From: Microplitis mediator
Taxonomy: Eukaryota > Arthropoda > Insecta > Hymenoptera > Braconidae
Assembly (NCBI RefSeq): GCF_029852145.1
Contig: NC_079977.1
Span: 16,563,948 to 16,627,947, forward strand
Length of the DNA: 64,000 nt
Reading direction: 5' to 3'
How positions within the stretch are numbered: position 1 is the stretch's first letter; each line of letters begins with the position of its first letter. The notes under the pieces were generated by a model, which worked only from the letters and a program-made list of their open reading frames with translations, was not told the DNA's origin and did no database searches. This document shows positions 1-10,276 of the stretch, piece after piece. Made by a program: the position numbers and the translations under genes.

Positions 1-170
1 GGGTGTGTGCGAATGTGTTCGCGTGTGTGTTTCGGATGTGTGTGCGAATGTGTGCATGCGTGTGTTCGAGTGTGTGGGTAAGTGTACGTTCGTGTGTGCG
101 AGTGTGCGATTGCGTGTGCGTGTGTGTGTCCAAATATGTGTGTGCGTGTGTGTGTGTGTGCGTATCAGTT
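1..170. repeat. TG-rich low-complexity tract at the window edge
   Basis: An imperfect GT/TG tract with interspersed CG, AA and TT steps runs from the window edge to about base 170. Both plus-strand frames give Cys/Val/Arg-rich open readings of 62 and 82 residues. That is what alternating TGTG codons produce, so I do not treat them as proteins. The tract may extend beyond the window. Confidence 0.85.
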
Positions 171-239
171 GATCAGTACTGTAATACATGAGTTTTTATT
201 TCGATTTTACTTAATGGAGTTATATTTTATCAATAATAT

Positions 240-402
240 TTATAAAACTCTCCTCCAGAGTGAATTTCACTCCGGAGGGATTAAATTAATAAAAAATTAT
301 CCACTCCGCGAAAACTCCCCCGCGGAGTGAATTTCACTCCGAGGGGAGTGAATAATTAAAAATTCATTCACTCCGCATTCACTCCGCGATTTTTTTACAG
401 TG
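240..402. mobile_element. Palindrome-rich MITE-like element (GAGTGAATTTCACTC motif)
   Basis: The near-palindrome GAGTGAATTTCACTC occurs twice (about 260-275 and 325-340), with further CACTCCG and TTCACTCCG copies up to 388. The right edge reads TTTTTTACAGTG followed by TA. On the other strand this starts CACTGTAAAAAAATCGC, which has the look of a TIR element end with a TA target. The left end is unclear and may be truncated. It is non-coding; the superfamily is inferred only from the TA and the TIR style. Confidence 0.5.
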
Positions 403-806
403 TAATAAGTCGTCAGTTTTAATAATTCCAATTTTTCATTGATGAAAATATGAGTTACAGATATTGAAATGATCTTATGGATTTTTTACAGAAAAATTAC
501 GTAACTATACGATGTAAGTAACTACAAACGCATTTTCTTTATAAAGTATTCATTTTACCTCAATTAGTAATATTGAATATTTTTTTAAAAATAATTATTT
601 TGTAACGAAAAAAAAATATATACATATATAATGGATTGTACTTATAGACATGTAATGGTCATAAAAACTAAGGATTTCGCAGAAGGACCAATGAATTTTT
701 CGAAAATTACCAGGTTTATTCGTGTGACGCCATCCTTGCCGCCATCACTGTAAATAGTATACTCTCAATATAATATTGTAAAAATATATATAAGAATATG
801 TATTGG
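403..806. other. AT-rich interval, nothing recognised
   Basis: AT-rich sequence with A-runs and short ATATAT tracts. I see no open frame of interest, no RNA gene and no repeat shared with the rest of the window. Confidence 0.6.
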
Positions 807-1033
807 TTAAGATGTCGTGCAAGAACGAGACAGATTGACAGGAGCTGAACCAATTACGCAGATATTATCTGTCGGACGGTTGCACTCCCTGCAATCACAG
901 TGATTAGTGCTCGCTGGCACACTCAACGATACACGCCACACCACCATCGCAACAGCAGCAGAAGCAGGAGTAACAGCAGCAATAACAGCACCAGCCACCG
1001 CTAATTTGTGAACGTTCACACGTGTATACACGT
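807..1033. other. GC-richer island with CAG/CAA-rich tract
   Basis: This island is distinctly less AT-rich than its surroundings. It holds an imperfect CAG/CAA/ACC tract (about 930-1003) and ends in two abutting palindromes. Both strands have short open readings (74 and 68 residues on the minus strand) without recognisable domains. Such tracts are common in insect untranslated exons, so an exon of an unseen gene is possible, but no splice or coding evidence settles it. Confidence 0.35.
1008..1033. promoter_or_regulatory. Two abutting perfect palindromes
   Basis: Bases 1008-1019 read GTGAACGTTCAC and bases 1020-1033 read ACGTGTATACACGT. Each is its own reverse complement, and the two are directly adjacent. 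The junction contains CACACGTG. It may be a protein-binding site; that is inference only. Confidence 0.35.
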
Positions 1034-1864
1034 AAATTATATAAGACGACCGTCATTCTAAATATAATTAACCTACACTTATATACTAAAATTATTTTCC
1101 CGCTTTTCAATCAACACACAGCTATTTTCTTGTAACTTGATTTTTATTCAATTATTTATCCAATGATATAAAATTATCAATCAACAGAAAAAAAAATTTG
1201 ATATTTTAATATTTTCAAAAAGATAAATTTCTTTTCTATGTGGTTTTTATATACTCAACATCATCAGGGTGACTGTGTTAAGGAAATCAAGCGGGTTAAG
1301 AGACGAAGGTTTACCTAGAAACGGCCAGCTACTTATTGTCACCTCTAACGAGGCTACGGCAAAAAACACTCGACTGTTCGCTTCACAGGTAGGAATGTTG
1401 GCAAGTTATGAAAGCATCAATTACCTTTTACTACGTCCAGTTCCGTAATGAGGGGAATACGTCTCATAAGAATTTTATTCCTACTACTATACTTAATGTT
1501 GTATATTTTTTGTATCGATAGTAAATATAAATCATTAAAACTATAATGAGTTTTAAATAAAACTTCAGATGTTAATCAGATGCATGTCATGATTTATTCC
1601 ATTTCAATTCAATAAGGAAAAGAGGGAAAAATAGCTCCACCCATAATGAAGGTGTAGTATGATTTTTTTAGACTATGTAACTACTTTTTTTTTAGTATTG
1701 AGTAACATTGTATTATTGATATGGCAACAAAAACTATAATTATTGAGCTAAATGTGCCTCCAATTGAGTGAAAAATATTTTTCTTTACAACTGATTAAAT
1801 ATACCGACACACGAAAAAAAAAAGTTATCTGTACTTTTGACGGGACCGGTATATCTATATGTAT
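1034..1864. other. AT-rich interval, nothing recognised
   Basis: No gene or clear repeat seen. A short GC-richer patch at about 1265-1460 has no domain-bearing open frame. Confidence 0.5.
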
Positions 1865-2935
1865 TTCGACCCACTGAATACGAATCTGAGGTCCATTTGA
1901 CCCGTACACCGTCAAATTTTCAAGAAAACTTTGAAAAACCGAAAAAAATGACAAAAATCAGCAGTTTTAGTGATTAAAAAAATTTTTTTGACCGAAACCT
2001 AGCATCATTTCCAAGTTTTTCGACCCACTGAATACTTATTTGAAGTTGATTTAGACTATAAGCCGTTAAAAGTTCAATTGAATTCCAAAAAACCCTGAAA
2101 AATTGCAAGAAAAGCAAAAATTCCAGATATTGTGTTGAAAAAAATGTTATAAAATAAGATCAATCATGATTCTTATGTATTTTGATCCGCCGAATATAAA
2201 TCTCGAACTTCTATGGCCCAGAAATCTCTAAAAATCTGAATAAATGGCAAAAAAACCACGGAAAATTTAAAAACATTAAGTCTGTTATGATACAAATCAA
2301 TTTTTAAATAAAAATAAAAAATTTTTAACATGTTATCCGATCTGTGGAATATAAATTTAAAATTCCACCAAGACACTAGTGTAATGAAACCAATATCAAA
2401 ATAAGTAGAATTGACTAAAATTTTTTGAGGTTTTAGATAAAAAAATTTTTAATTTATATTCCACAGATTGAATAACATGTTAAAAATTTTTTTATTTTTT
2501 TTGAAAAATTAGTTTTTATCATAAAAGACTTAATTTTTTTAAATTTTCAGTGGTTTTTTTGCCATTTATTTAGATTTTTAGAGATTTCTGGGTCATAGAA
2601 GTTCGAGATTTATATTCGGCGGATCAAAATACATGAGAATCATGATTGATCTTATTTTATAAAATTTTTTTTAACACAATATCTGGAATTTTTTGCTTTT
2701 TTTGCAATTTTTCAGGGTTTTTTGGAATTTACTTAAACTTTTAAGGGCTTATGGTCTAAATAAACTTCAGATAAGTATTTAGCGAATCGATATACATAAA
2801 AATCATGCTTGGTTAAGGTCTAAAAAATTTTTTAAATCACCTAAACTGCTGATTTTCGTCATTTTTCTCGGTTTTTCAAAGTTTTTTCGAAAATTTGACG
2901 GTGTACGGGTCAAATAGACCTCAGATTCAGATTCA
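1865..2935. mobile_element. Large foldback-like inverted repeat built of ~155-165 bp monomers
   Basis: Bases 1865-2370 and about 2447-2935 are imperfect reverse complements. For example, ACCGTCAAATTTTCAAGAAA at about 1908 is mirrored by TTCGAAAATTTGACGGT at about 2886, and the GATCCGCCGAATATAAATC block at about 2185 returns inverted at about 2610. Inside the left arm a diverged monomer repeats at about 1865, 2018, 2183 and 2337; its head is TTTCGACCCACTGAATAC or TTTTGATCCGCCGAATAT. The arms are therefore themselves tandem repeats, separated by about 75 bp. Long inverted repeats made of subrepeats are the hallmark of Foldback/Galileo-type elements. No transposase is visible here, so this would be a non-autonomous copy. 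An inverted satellite fragment is the alternative. Confidence 0.6.
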
Positions 2936-3724
2936 GCTCTTCGAGCTCGAAAATAATTTTGTATACTCTCTAAATTTGAAACAGTGAAAGCCACTGAAAA
3001 ATAGTGCATATACCACTAGATATACTTATAGCTGTAAAACAGTGAATAGTCACTGTTTCAGATTTAGAGAGTACCGTTTTTTTCGATAAAAACGTTTTTT
3101 ACCATTTGTTTCTCCAACGATATCTCTCGAACGAGATGACCAATTGAGACGGTTAAGGTGGCAATCGACGCGTTTTATTGAGTTTTAAAGCTGGTCAGAT
3201 TTTGGATTATCCAGTCGTTTTTGATATATTTAAAAAAAAAAATTTTTTTAATTCTTTCGAAAACGGTTTCTCTTGACCGAATCAACCGATTTTGATGGTT
3301 GAGGTGGAAGTTGACGCAACTTATTAAGATTTAGAGCTGATTAGATTTTGGAATCAATTCATTGAGCACATTACAAGTTATAAAAAAAAAAAGCATTTTT
3401 GAAGAATTTTTTTTTTTTGGAATATCTCCAAACACACCCTACTGATCAAGCTCAATTTCTTTCAGCTTGTAGAAATTAACAAGCCGCGTGGAATGCCACC
3501 TTGGAGATCAAAATCGGTTTATCCGTTCAAAAGTTATAGAATATTTACATACATACGTACGTACGTACACACATACATGCACTCGGACATCATCTTGAAA
3601 TTAGTCATAATAACTCCCCAGAATGTTGAAACGTCAAGATCTTTCTAGAAATTCCGTTTTCGAAAATAGGACCCAAACCAATAACTTCCCGTTTTTTTTT
3701 TAATTTTCAATTTTGTTAGCGGAA
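2936..3724 (-). repeat. Dispersed repeat family A, copy 1 (minus strand)
   Basis: Reads as the reverse complement of the family A pattern. It starts with CTCTTCGAGCTCGAAAAT and has internal blocks with CGATATCTCTCGAACGA and GGTTAAGGTGGCAATCGACG. A CATACGTACG tract sits where other copies have (GT)n, and the copy ends at CCAATAACTTCCCG before an AT run and GTTAGCGGAA. A 106 bp TIR element interrupts it near its start. The closest sister in sequence and orientation is the pair at 60-61.6 kb. Confidence 0.75.
2966..3071. mobile_element. 106 bp MITE with TA target duplication, nested in family A
   Basis: Terminal inverted repeats CTCTCTAAATTTGAAACAGT and, read inward from the right, CTCTCTAAATCTGAAACAGT. 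TA dinucleotides flank both ends (2964-2965, 3072-3073). Removing the element and one TA restores the sequence expected from sister family A copies (TTTTGTATRCCG). Size, TIRs and the TA duplication fit a Tc1/mariner-type MITE. Confidence 0.8.
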
Positions 3725-5095
3725 ATAGGTCGTGGTAGGAAAAACCAAATCGACGCCAGCGTGAGCTGCAGATAATTCCAGTACTAAGGGAGGATATTTT
3801 ATTCTTCTGACGTATTACATACACTTGTCAATTTTGATTTACTAATTTTTTTTTAATTAAAAAAAATCAAAAGAGCCATCTAAGTTGTTGTGTTGTAAAC
3901 TGCAAACATCTGAGCAAAAAAAAAAGATTGCAAACTTTATAAATTTCCGGTTGCTTAATGAAAATTGAATCAAAGAAAAAAATGGATAGCTGCAGTGCCC
4001 TGATTAAAAAAAATGATTGAAAAGTATTTAAAATGATTTATTTTTTAATCATTTTAAATACTTTTTAATCCTTCAAATCATTTCTAATCCTGTCTCTTAT
4101 GGACATTTAACGTGTAAAATCATTTTTAATCATTTTTTTTAATCAGGGTGAGAAAAGAAAAGTAAGTACTGAACAGAAAAAAAGGAATTTTTTTGCGAAA
4201 GAAAAATTTTGCATTGTGAAATGAAAACAAAGATTTTCTTAGGACTAGAAAAAATTTCTTGGCGTAAGACATTTTTTTCGCTCAAAAAAAATTTTTCATG
4301 GCTCAAGAAAATTTTTCCTCACCCCAGAAAAATTTTTGGTTCCAATTCATAATACAAGATTGATGTATAAGCAACCATTTTATTCATTTATTTATCTATT
4401 TATTTATTTAATACTTACTAAAATCGTCAGATGTCTGTGACAGTTTTTATAATTAATTCCATGTTTTATTTGAAACTAAATATAAAGAAAATGAAAATTG
4501 ATTTTATAAATGTAAAATAATTAAGTTAAAAAAATATCAATATTCGTTTTTTAAGAAATTTTTATCTTGTATGATCGTTTTCCTAAACTTTGACAGTTGT
4601 AACCAAATTTAAACTTAATTTCAAGTATTTTATTTGGTATTTTTTTATCGATCATACTTTTTTTTTGTTAGCTGAATTGATAACAATACATAATAAGAAT
4701 CTATTCAATTTTTCACTGGCTTTTTATATTCATAAAATTTTTTTTAAGATAAAAAATTATAATTTATAATGTTAACTCCTATCAAATTGTATGTTCAATG
4801 TACTTCAATATCCTCTTTTAGTTCATCCATTACTTGGTGCTGCTGTCACGCACGGAGCGAATTTCAGTACTTGAGATTCTCAAGTGGACCTAAATAAGTA
4901 TTTTTCATACTTCATACTTTTATTAGCTCCTATGGATTCTAAAAACTCAAAGTTTAACATCTTTTTAAAACCTAAGAAAACTATTAATTCTCATTTAGTA
5001 GGATAAATTCAAACCTTCCAAATTTAAACCTGTATCCTACATATAATCAATCGCCAACTCCTAAATAAGTTCTTTAAATTCTATTTCATTTTTTT
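3725..5095. other. AT-rich interval with one small TIR element
   Basis: No gene recognised. At about 4170-4345 there is a loose series of AAAATTTTT and TCAAGAAAATTTTTC blocks. The hairpin element at 3998-4148 is listed separately. Confidence 0.5.
3998..4148. mobile_element. 151 bp TIR element with nested hairpin
   Basis: Perfect 21 bp terminal inverted repeats begin CCCTGATTAAAAAAAATGAT at both ends. Between them is a second near-perfect hairpin, AAAAGTATTTAAAATGATT with its inverted copy at about 4048-4067. The whole element can fold on itself. No clear target duplication is seen. Confidence 0.7.
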
Positions 5096-5252
5096 GACTT
5101 CCCACTAAAAAAATCGATGATTTTTGAAAAATTCAGGAAGTTATTGTTTTCACCCCGATTTTCGAAAATCGAGTTTTCATCAGATGCCGACGTTTTGAGG
5201 TCCTAGGAAGCTATTCTGACTATTTTCAGAATGATGTCCTAGTGTCTGTATA

Positions 5253-5314
<62 letters not shown>

Positions 5315-5750
5315 CTCTTTGTAACTTTTTAACTAATAAACCGATTTGGATGGTTAAGGTGACAATTAAAAGAGCTTGTCGGCTATCGACTTTCCAAGGA
5401 ATTTTAGGTAATTTGATTAAGTAGACTCGAAAATATTGGTGAATACCGAAAAAAAAATTTTTTATTGATTTCTCAGAAACGACTCAAACGATCCACTTCA
5501 CAATCTAATCGGCTCTAGAACTTAATAAAACGCGTCGATTGCCACCTTAACCGTCCCAATCAGTCAATTCGTTTGAGAGATATCGTTAGAGAAAAAATAG
5601 TAAAAAACGTTTTTTTTTTTTTTAAACAACGGCATTCAAGAGTATTTTCGAGCTCAAAAACGTATTCACAACAATGTATGCAAGCTCAAGGAGCTGGAAA
5701 ATAGCGGGAAATTTTAGGGCTGGTCCGCAGGGTCAACCGATAGACTGATT
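5096..5750 (+). repeat. Dispersed repeat family A, copy 2 (with GT microsatellite)
   Basis: Starts GACTTCCCACTAAAAAAATCG, then CGATTTTCGAAAATCGAG, TTTTCATCAGATGCCGACG, AGGTCCTAGGAAGCTATTCTG and a long (GT)n at 5254-5311. An AAACTCTTTGTAACTTTTTA block follows, then a GGTTAAGGTGACAATT block. It ends in GGTCCGCAGGGTCAACCGAT. This is the best full plus-strand copy for comparison with the others. No TIRs are evident. Confidence 0.8.
5254..5311. repeat. (GT)n microsatellite inside family A
   Basis: About 29 uninterrupted TG units at a fixed position within the family A repeat. Confidence 0.95.
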
Positions 5751-5759
5751 TTCTTTTTT

Positions 5760-6560
5760 TTTAATTTAGTTAAGCAAAATTATATGATCATTACTGTCAT
5801 ACATGACCATATATTGCCAATTTCTATGTACAAGCATAGGGCTTATATTCGATGCGAGCCTTATGTGGTTGCATTATTCGGTGCGAACTCGGTTTAAGCT
5901 ACCACCAGCAAGTATGGTTTCCAAACCGCTGCCTAAGAAGGAAGCCAAATTAAGTAGGGCCTCGCAACTGCGTTACTTTCGGGATCTTGACCTAGTTTGG
6001 TTGCCTTATTCGGCGCAAGTCTGGAATTTAGCATGCCTTATTCGGGTCTAATCACCGCCTGACTAAAATTTCTAGTCGGGTAGTCATATATAGGAAACCA
6101 CGGGAATATACAGAAATATATCGAGATATATCTTAGAATTGATTACATCTCCATGAATTCCTATAGTTTTTTTCACAAGAATTCTTATTCAATGTAATCA
6201 TCATGAATCCCTGGATTTTAGGTAAAATTCACAGAAATAATTGATGAGGAAAGAAATCTATAGGATCTCAGAGAAGTGAATAAATGGAAAAAGTCGATCT
6301 CGATTTCATATGAATTCTAATGAGAATCTATGGATTTTTGTCAGAATTTCTGTAAGGAATTCTATGGAGTCTGAGATGATAGATTTTCAGCATGACTCAT
6401 CAGTACAGAAAATTTTTCAATTGATTTTTATGAATTTCTGTAAAATTAATATATTTCCACACGGATTTATAAAAATCTAGGGATCTTCATGATGTTTTCG
6501 GCTAATCTTCATGAGTTTCCTAAGGGATTTTTTAAGAATAATTATTGACAGTGTCTCTTA
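5760..6560. other. Gene-free interval with TTATTCGG motif cluster and family D-like repeat
   Basis: Bases 5865-6055 are GC-richer and repeat TTATTCGG four times (GCATTATTCGGTGCGAAC, CCTTATTCGGCGCAAG, CCTTATTCGGGTC). A spanning 82-residue open frame shows no domain. Bases 6090-6530 are a loose series of phrases such as GAATTCCTATAG and AATCTATAGGATCTCAGAGA that recur near 23.4-23.76 and 33.5-33.65 kb (family D). Confidence 0.4.
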
Positions 6561-6572
6561 TTTTCTTCTTTC

Positions 6573-7110
6573 AACTTCTCGCTATAAAATTTGATTTTCC
6601 AAAAAAGCCAAGTAACTGCAGTTTTGGTTCGATTTTCGGAAATCGAGTATTCATTAGACATTAATGTGTTGAAATCCTAGGAAGCTACTCTGACTATTTT
6701 TGGGTAGGCGTGTGTGTACGCCCACGTGTGTGTTTATGTGAAAGCTAATTTTTGTTCTACCATATTTTTCGAACGAATCAAACAATTTGAACTTTTTTTG
6801 CGAATAGAAAGGACTCATCACGACTTAAAGTGGATTCGATTTTTAGTCAGTTGGTTGACTAGTTTCCAAGCTGTTTTATAATCATGTAATATCTAAGCCA
6901 TGGAATGTTCTTATGACTGTTGCAAACCATGCGCAAATCGGTCGAACAATTCCAAAGATATTATCGGACAGACATTACTTTTCATCTGCGAAATGTATTT
7001 TTCCTTGGCCCGACCGTTTTTTTTGCTCGAAAAGCTAAAAATTTACAAATAACAACGTTTTTGAACTCTTTCCGCTGTTCAGTTGGCCCACAGAGTCGAC
7101 GGCTCATCAA
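6573..7110 (+). repeat. Dispersed repeat family A, diverged copy 3
   Basis: AACTTCTCGCTATAAAATTT opens the copy. GATTTTCGGAAATCGAGTAT, ATCCTAGGAAGCTACTCTGAC and a short TGTGTGTACG tract follow, in the same order as other copies. The 3' end (TTGGCCCACAGAGTCGACGG) is strongly diverged. Confidence 0.65.
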
Positions 7111-8682
7111 ATTTTTTCTGCGATGGATATTAATTACTTAAGATAGAGAAATATACTAACGCATGTGTATTGCGTGTTTATAAATCTAGTGAAAAATAGT
7201 TGTCAAATCCATAAAAGGTGAGGGGCCTAGTTGTTAAACTCATGACGTCACTCTCATTGTTCTCACAAATATGTATACAATATAATAAATAGGATAGTGT
7301 CTAAGAAAATAAAAATAGTGTTGGAATGATTGTCAAGTCAACGAGTAACATTAGTACTATCATGCTGTATAGGGTAGATAAAAAAAAATTTCTTGTAGTT
7401 CGCGTTGGATGCAATCGACCAACACGGAAATCCAACAAAGTCGTTAACCATCATCCTTCCAAGTGAGAAATTATGTGTGAAGTCTATCTCCTGCACATTC
7501 GTACAAATTATGTCATCACATCAGGAAGTACTTTCTCTTTTCCTTGGTCGGAACCAACTTCTACACATACAAACATTTGTATACGTAATATGCACATATG
7601 CAAAAATGAGGGGGCGCAACACTCCTTTAGTAGTCTTCTCATTTTCTCAATTAGTAAATTATTCGGCTTTCTTACGTGTACATGCTTTCATCAATTATAT
7701 TATACGACTGTCTCTTTCCAAAATAAATAAATATATACTTCCGAAATGAGTTGCATCCATAGCCTGTATGACGAATCGTATGCTTCGATTGTCACGTATT
7801 GATATTGCCGCTGGTTAAAATATCCAATGGCGACTTGACGTCATTCTTACGATAAGTTCGATAACACATTATAATATATAAGACAGCCTACTAACATTTA
7901 ATTTATAAAAGTTCAATGATCGAATATTAGTGGGTTATCTTATCAAATGTTTACATTTCTAATAGATGACGTCGAATATTATGGATGACGCATGCTTATC
8001 TAAATCATAAATATTTTAATTTACTAAAGACACTTGATCGTATTACGTTATCTCGTGAATGGTGATGCATCTATAAATATACTTCAGTAGTAAACGTACT
8101 TAATTAAAATGATTTACATCATGACAGCGTGGTGGGAATCCCGAATGACGAGATACAGCTGCTTGTTGCATGTATCGTTGATAGTAGATAATTTAGATAA
8201 AAAATCATTTTTGCAAAAGATTGTAAAGTAAAATTTTATTGCAGATTAATAAAACGTCAACCGGAAGAGCATAAATGCCATTTTTTTAACCTACGATATT
8301 ACATTTAAAATATACATCATGATGAAAACTTTTTATCATCAATATACACTTTGTAATGTGTGCAGTACCTAGACAGTCTCACTTTTATGTTGTTGTGATG
8401 AAGATTGTTACAGTTTTGTACAATTCTAGATAAAACAAAAATTGCCGTGTTCTTTCGTGTCAACTTATTCTTTACCTACTGTTGATTTTCTTTCTTTTTG
8501 ACGCTTATTTTTCTGTGGTTATACGTGACAGTATCAACGTAAATATTTATAAGCAATTAAATACCATTTGTCGTACTTATACCATTATCAAACCAATTGA
8601 TTAGAGGTATTTATAAGTGAGCTTAACTTCAGTGACTTTATATTGTGTTAGCAACCATGGAAAAATGTTTTCATATCACCTG
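7111..8682. other. Gene-free interval
   Basis: An open frame of 114 residues at 7405-7749 (plus) is compositionally ordinary and shows no domain. A phrase resembling splice or promoter context is not convincing. Nothing else recognised. Confidence 0.5.
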
Positions 8683-8891
8683 CCCTGATGAAAGATTTTC
8701 TGGTTAGAACGTGGATGTCAATTAGTTGCGATTAAGTTGACGACAACTTCAGCCTTCGTCAACGTCAAAGGCAACTTTCCGTCAACTAATAGAATGCCAA
8801 CTTTTGCCATCAACTTTCTCAGAAAGTTGACGTCCCGTTCTCGTCAACTTATGAAAATGCCAACTTTCGGCAACAAGTTGCAGTAATAGGG
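8683..8891. mobile_element. CAACTT-rich element, likely relative of the 9.2 kb MITE
   Basis: Bounded by CCCTGATG and AATAGGG, a weak inverted pair. The interior is dense in GTCAACTT and AAGTTGACG motifs and shares TCAACTAAT(R)GAA(A)TGCCAACTTT with the element at 9233-9524. No clear duplication flanks it. Confidence 0.4.
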
Positions 8892-9232
8892 TCTCGCTCT
8901 TTCTGTCAGCTTAGTGATCAGGACGCACTGGAACTTGCATCTTCAATGCCTGTTTGACCAGTCAAAATAAGTCAATTTTAGATCATTGTTGATATACCGG
9001 GTAGAAAATGATCAGTTTTTTCCTCAGGAATTTTGGATAAGATATATAGTCATGAATTGCCTCATTAATTATAATCACCTTTGCAAACTACCTCAATTAA
9101 ATTCGTAATTTTGACTGTGATATTTGCAATTATAGTATGAACTTTCAAGCTTCTGCAGGTTTTCTTCACATATTAATATGCGTATTTAGAAGAGAATCTA
9201 CTTGAAATCTGTGAGGAAACTTTTGCCTCTTA

Positions 9233-9524
9233 CCCTAATAGCCAGAGTTTCTGATCAGAAAGTTGGTGTACATGAGTCGCGACCAACTTGACGACAAGTT
9301 GTCGACAACTTTCAGCTTGTGTAACTATTGACTACAAGCTGGCTACAAGTTGCTCAGAAATTTGGCGACAATCTACTGCCGCAACTTGTCACCAAGTTTC
9401 TGAACAACTTGTAGTCAACTTGTCGGCAACAGTTACCCGAGCTTAAAGTTGTTGACAACTTTCTTGGAAAGTTCCCGTCAACTAATGGAAATGCCAACTT
9501 TTGCGGTCAACTTGGCTATCAGGG
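9233..9524. mobile_element. 292 bp MITE, CAACTTG-rich, TA target duplication
   Basis: The left end CCCTAATAGCCA and the inverted right end CCCTGATAGCCA match in 11 of 12 positions. TA flanks both ends (9231-9232, 9525-9526). The interior contains more than ten CAACTT/AAGTTG motifs in both orientations, so many alternative hairpins are possible. It is non-coding. Confidence 0.65.
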
Positions 9525-9526
9525 TA

Positions 9527-10225
9527 GGCCCTATAGTTTTTGATCATCATATAGCAACACTCACCATCGGTCAATATCCGTAAGCCACCATATAACTTGA
9601 TCTGTATTTTTTTTCTATTTTTTCTTACTTATTGTACAGATTTGTTACACATGGTAATTTTAATTCCCATTTAGACTATCACGACTAATATGATTATCGT
9701 AGAAATTGTCATAATTGTTTGTGTCCACAAACATTATGTATACTATGTTGAAATAACGATTAAACAGGCTTCAAATTTTTTTTTAGGTGTGGCTTGTATT
9801 GCGTAATGCTAAAAATCATTATCGATCCTTGTCATCTGAATGGCATAAAATTATGTTTAATTCTATACTGTAAAAATTTTTTTCAAAATTTTTTCTTGTA
9901 CGTAAACCTTAAATTAAATCTATCAGTATCGATTATTAATGCTGGGTATTCATGAAAAATTATAATGAGTCCATTATGCCAGATAGATACAAATTTAAAG
10001 TATTTATTTTACCCCTTTTTCCCCCGTATTTATTGCCCAATATCGAGTGCTGTAGAAAGTTTTCATATATAAAAATCACGTTATTGTATCCACTTCTAGT
10101 GAGGTCTTGACATTAATGGTAACCTGATACTCGAGGTGTTTTCAGTTTCTTTGATTTTAAGTTGCGCTGGGCACGCGAAAAGCGATGATACATAGATATT
10201 ATTACAAGTGTACATATAGCAATTC

Positions 10226-10276
<51 letters not shown>

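Noticed and set aside
3..330. Two Cys/Val/Arg-rich open frames at the window start
   Set aside because: They are translations of the TG-rich tract; composition explains the open frames.
5803..6051. 82-residue open frame
   Set aside because: Lies in a TTATTCGG repeat cluster; no domain and no conservation visible within the window.
7405..7749. 114-residue and overlapping 85-residue open frames
   Set aside because: Two frames are open at once in AT-rich sequence; neither has recognisable features.
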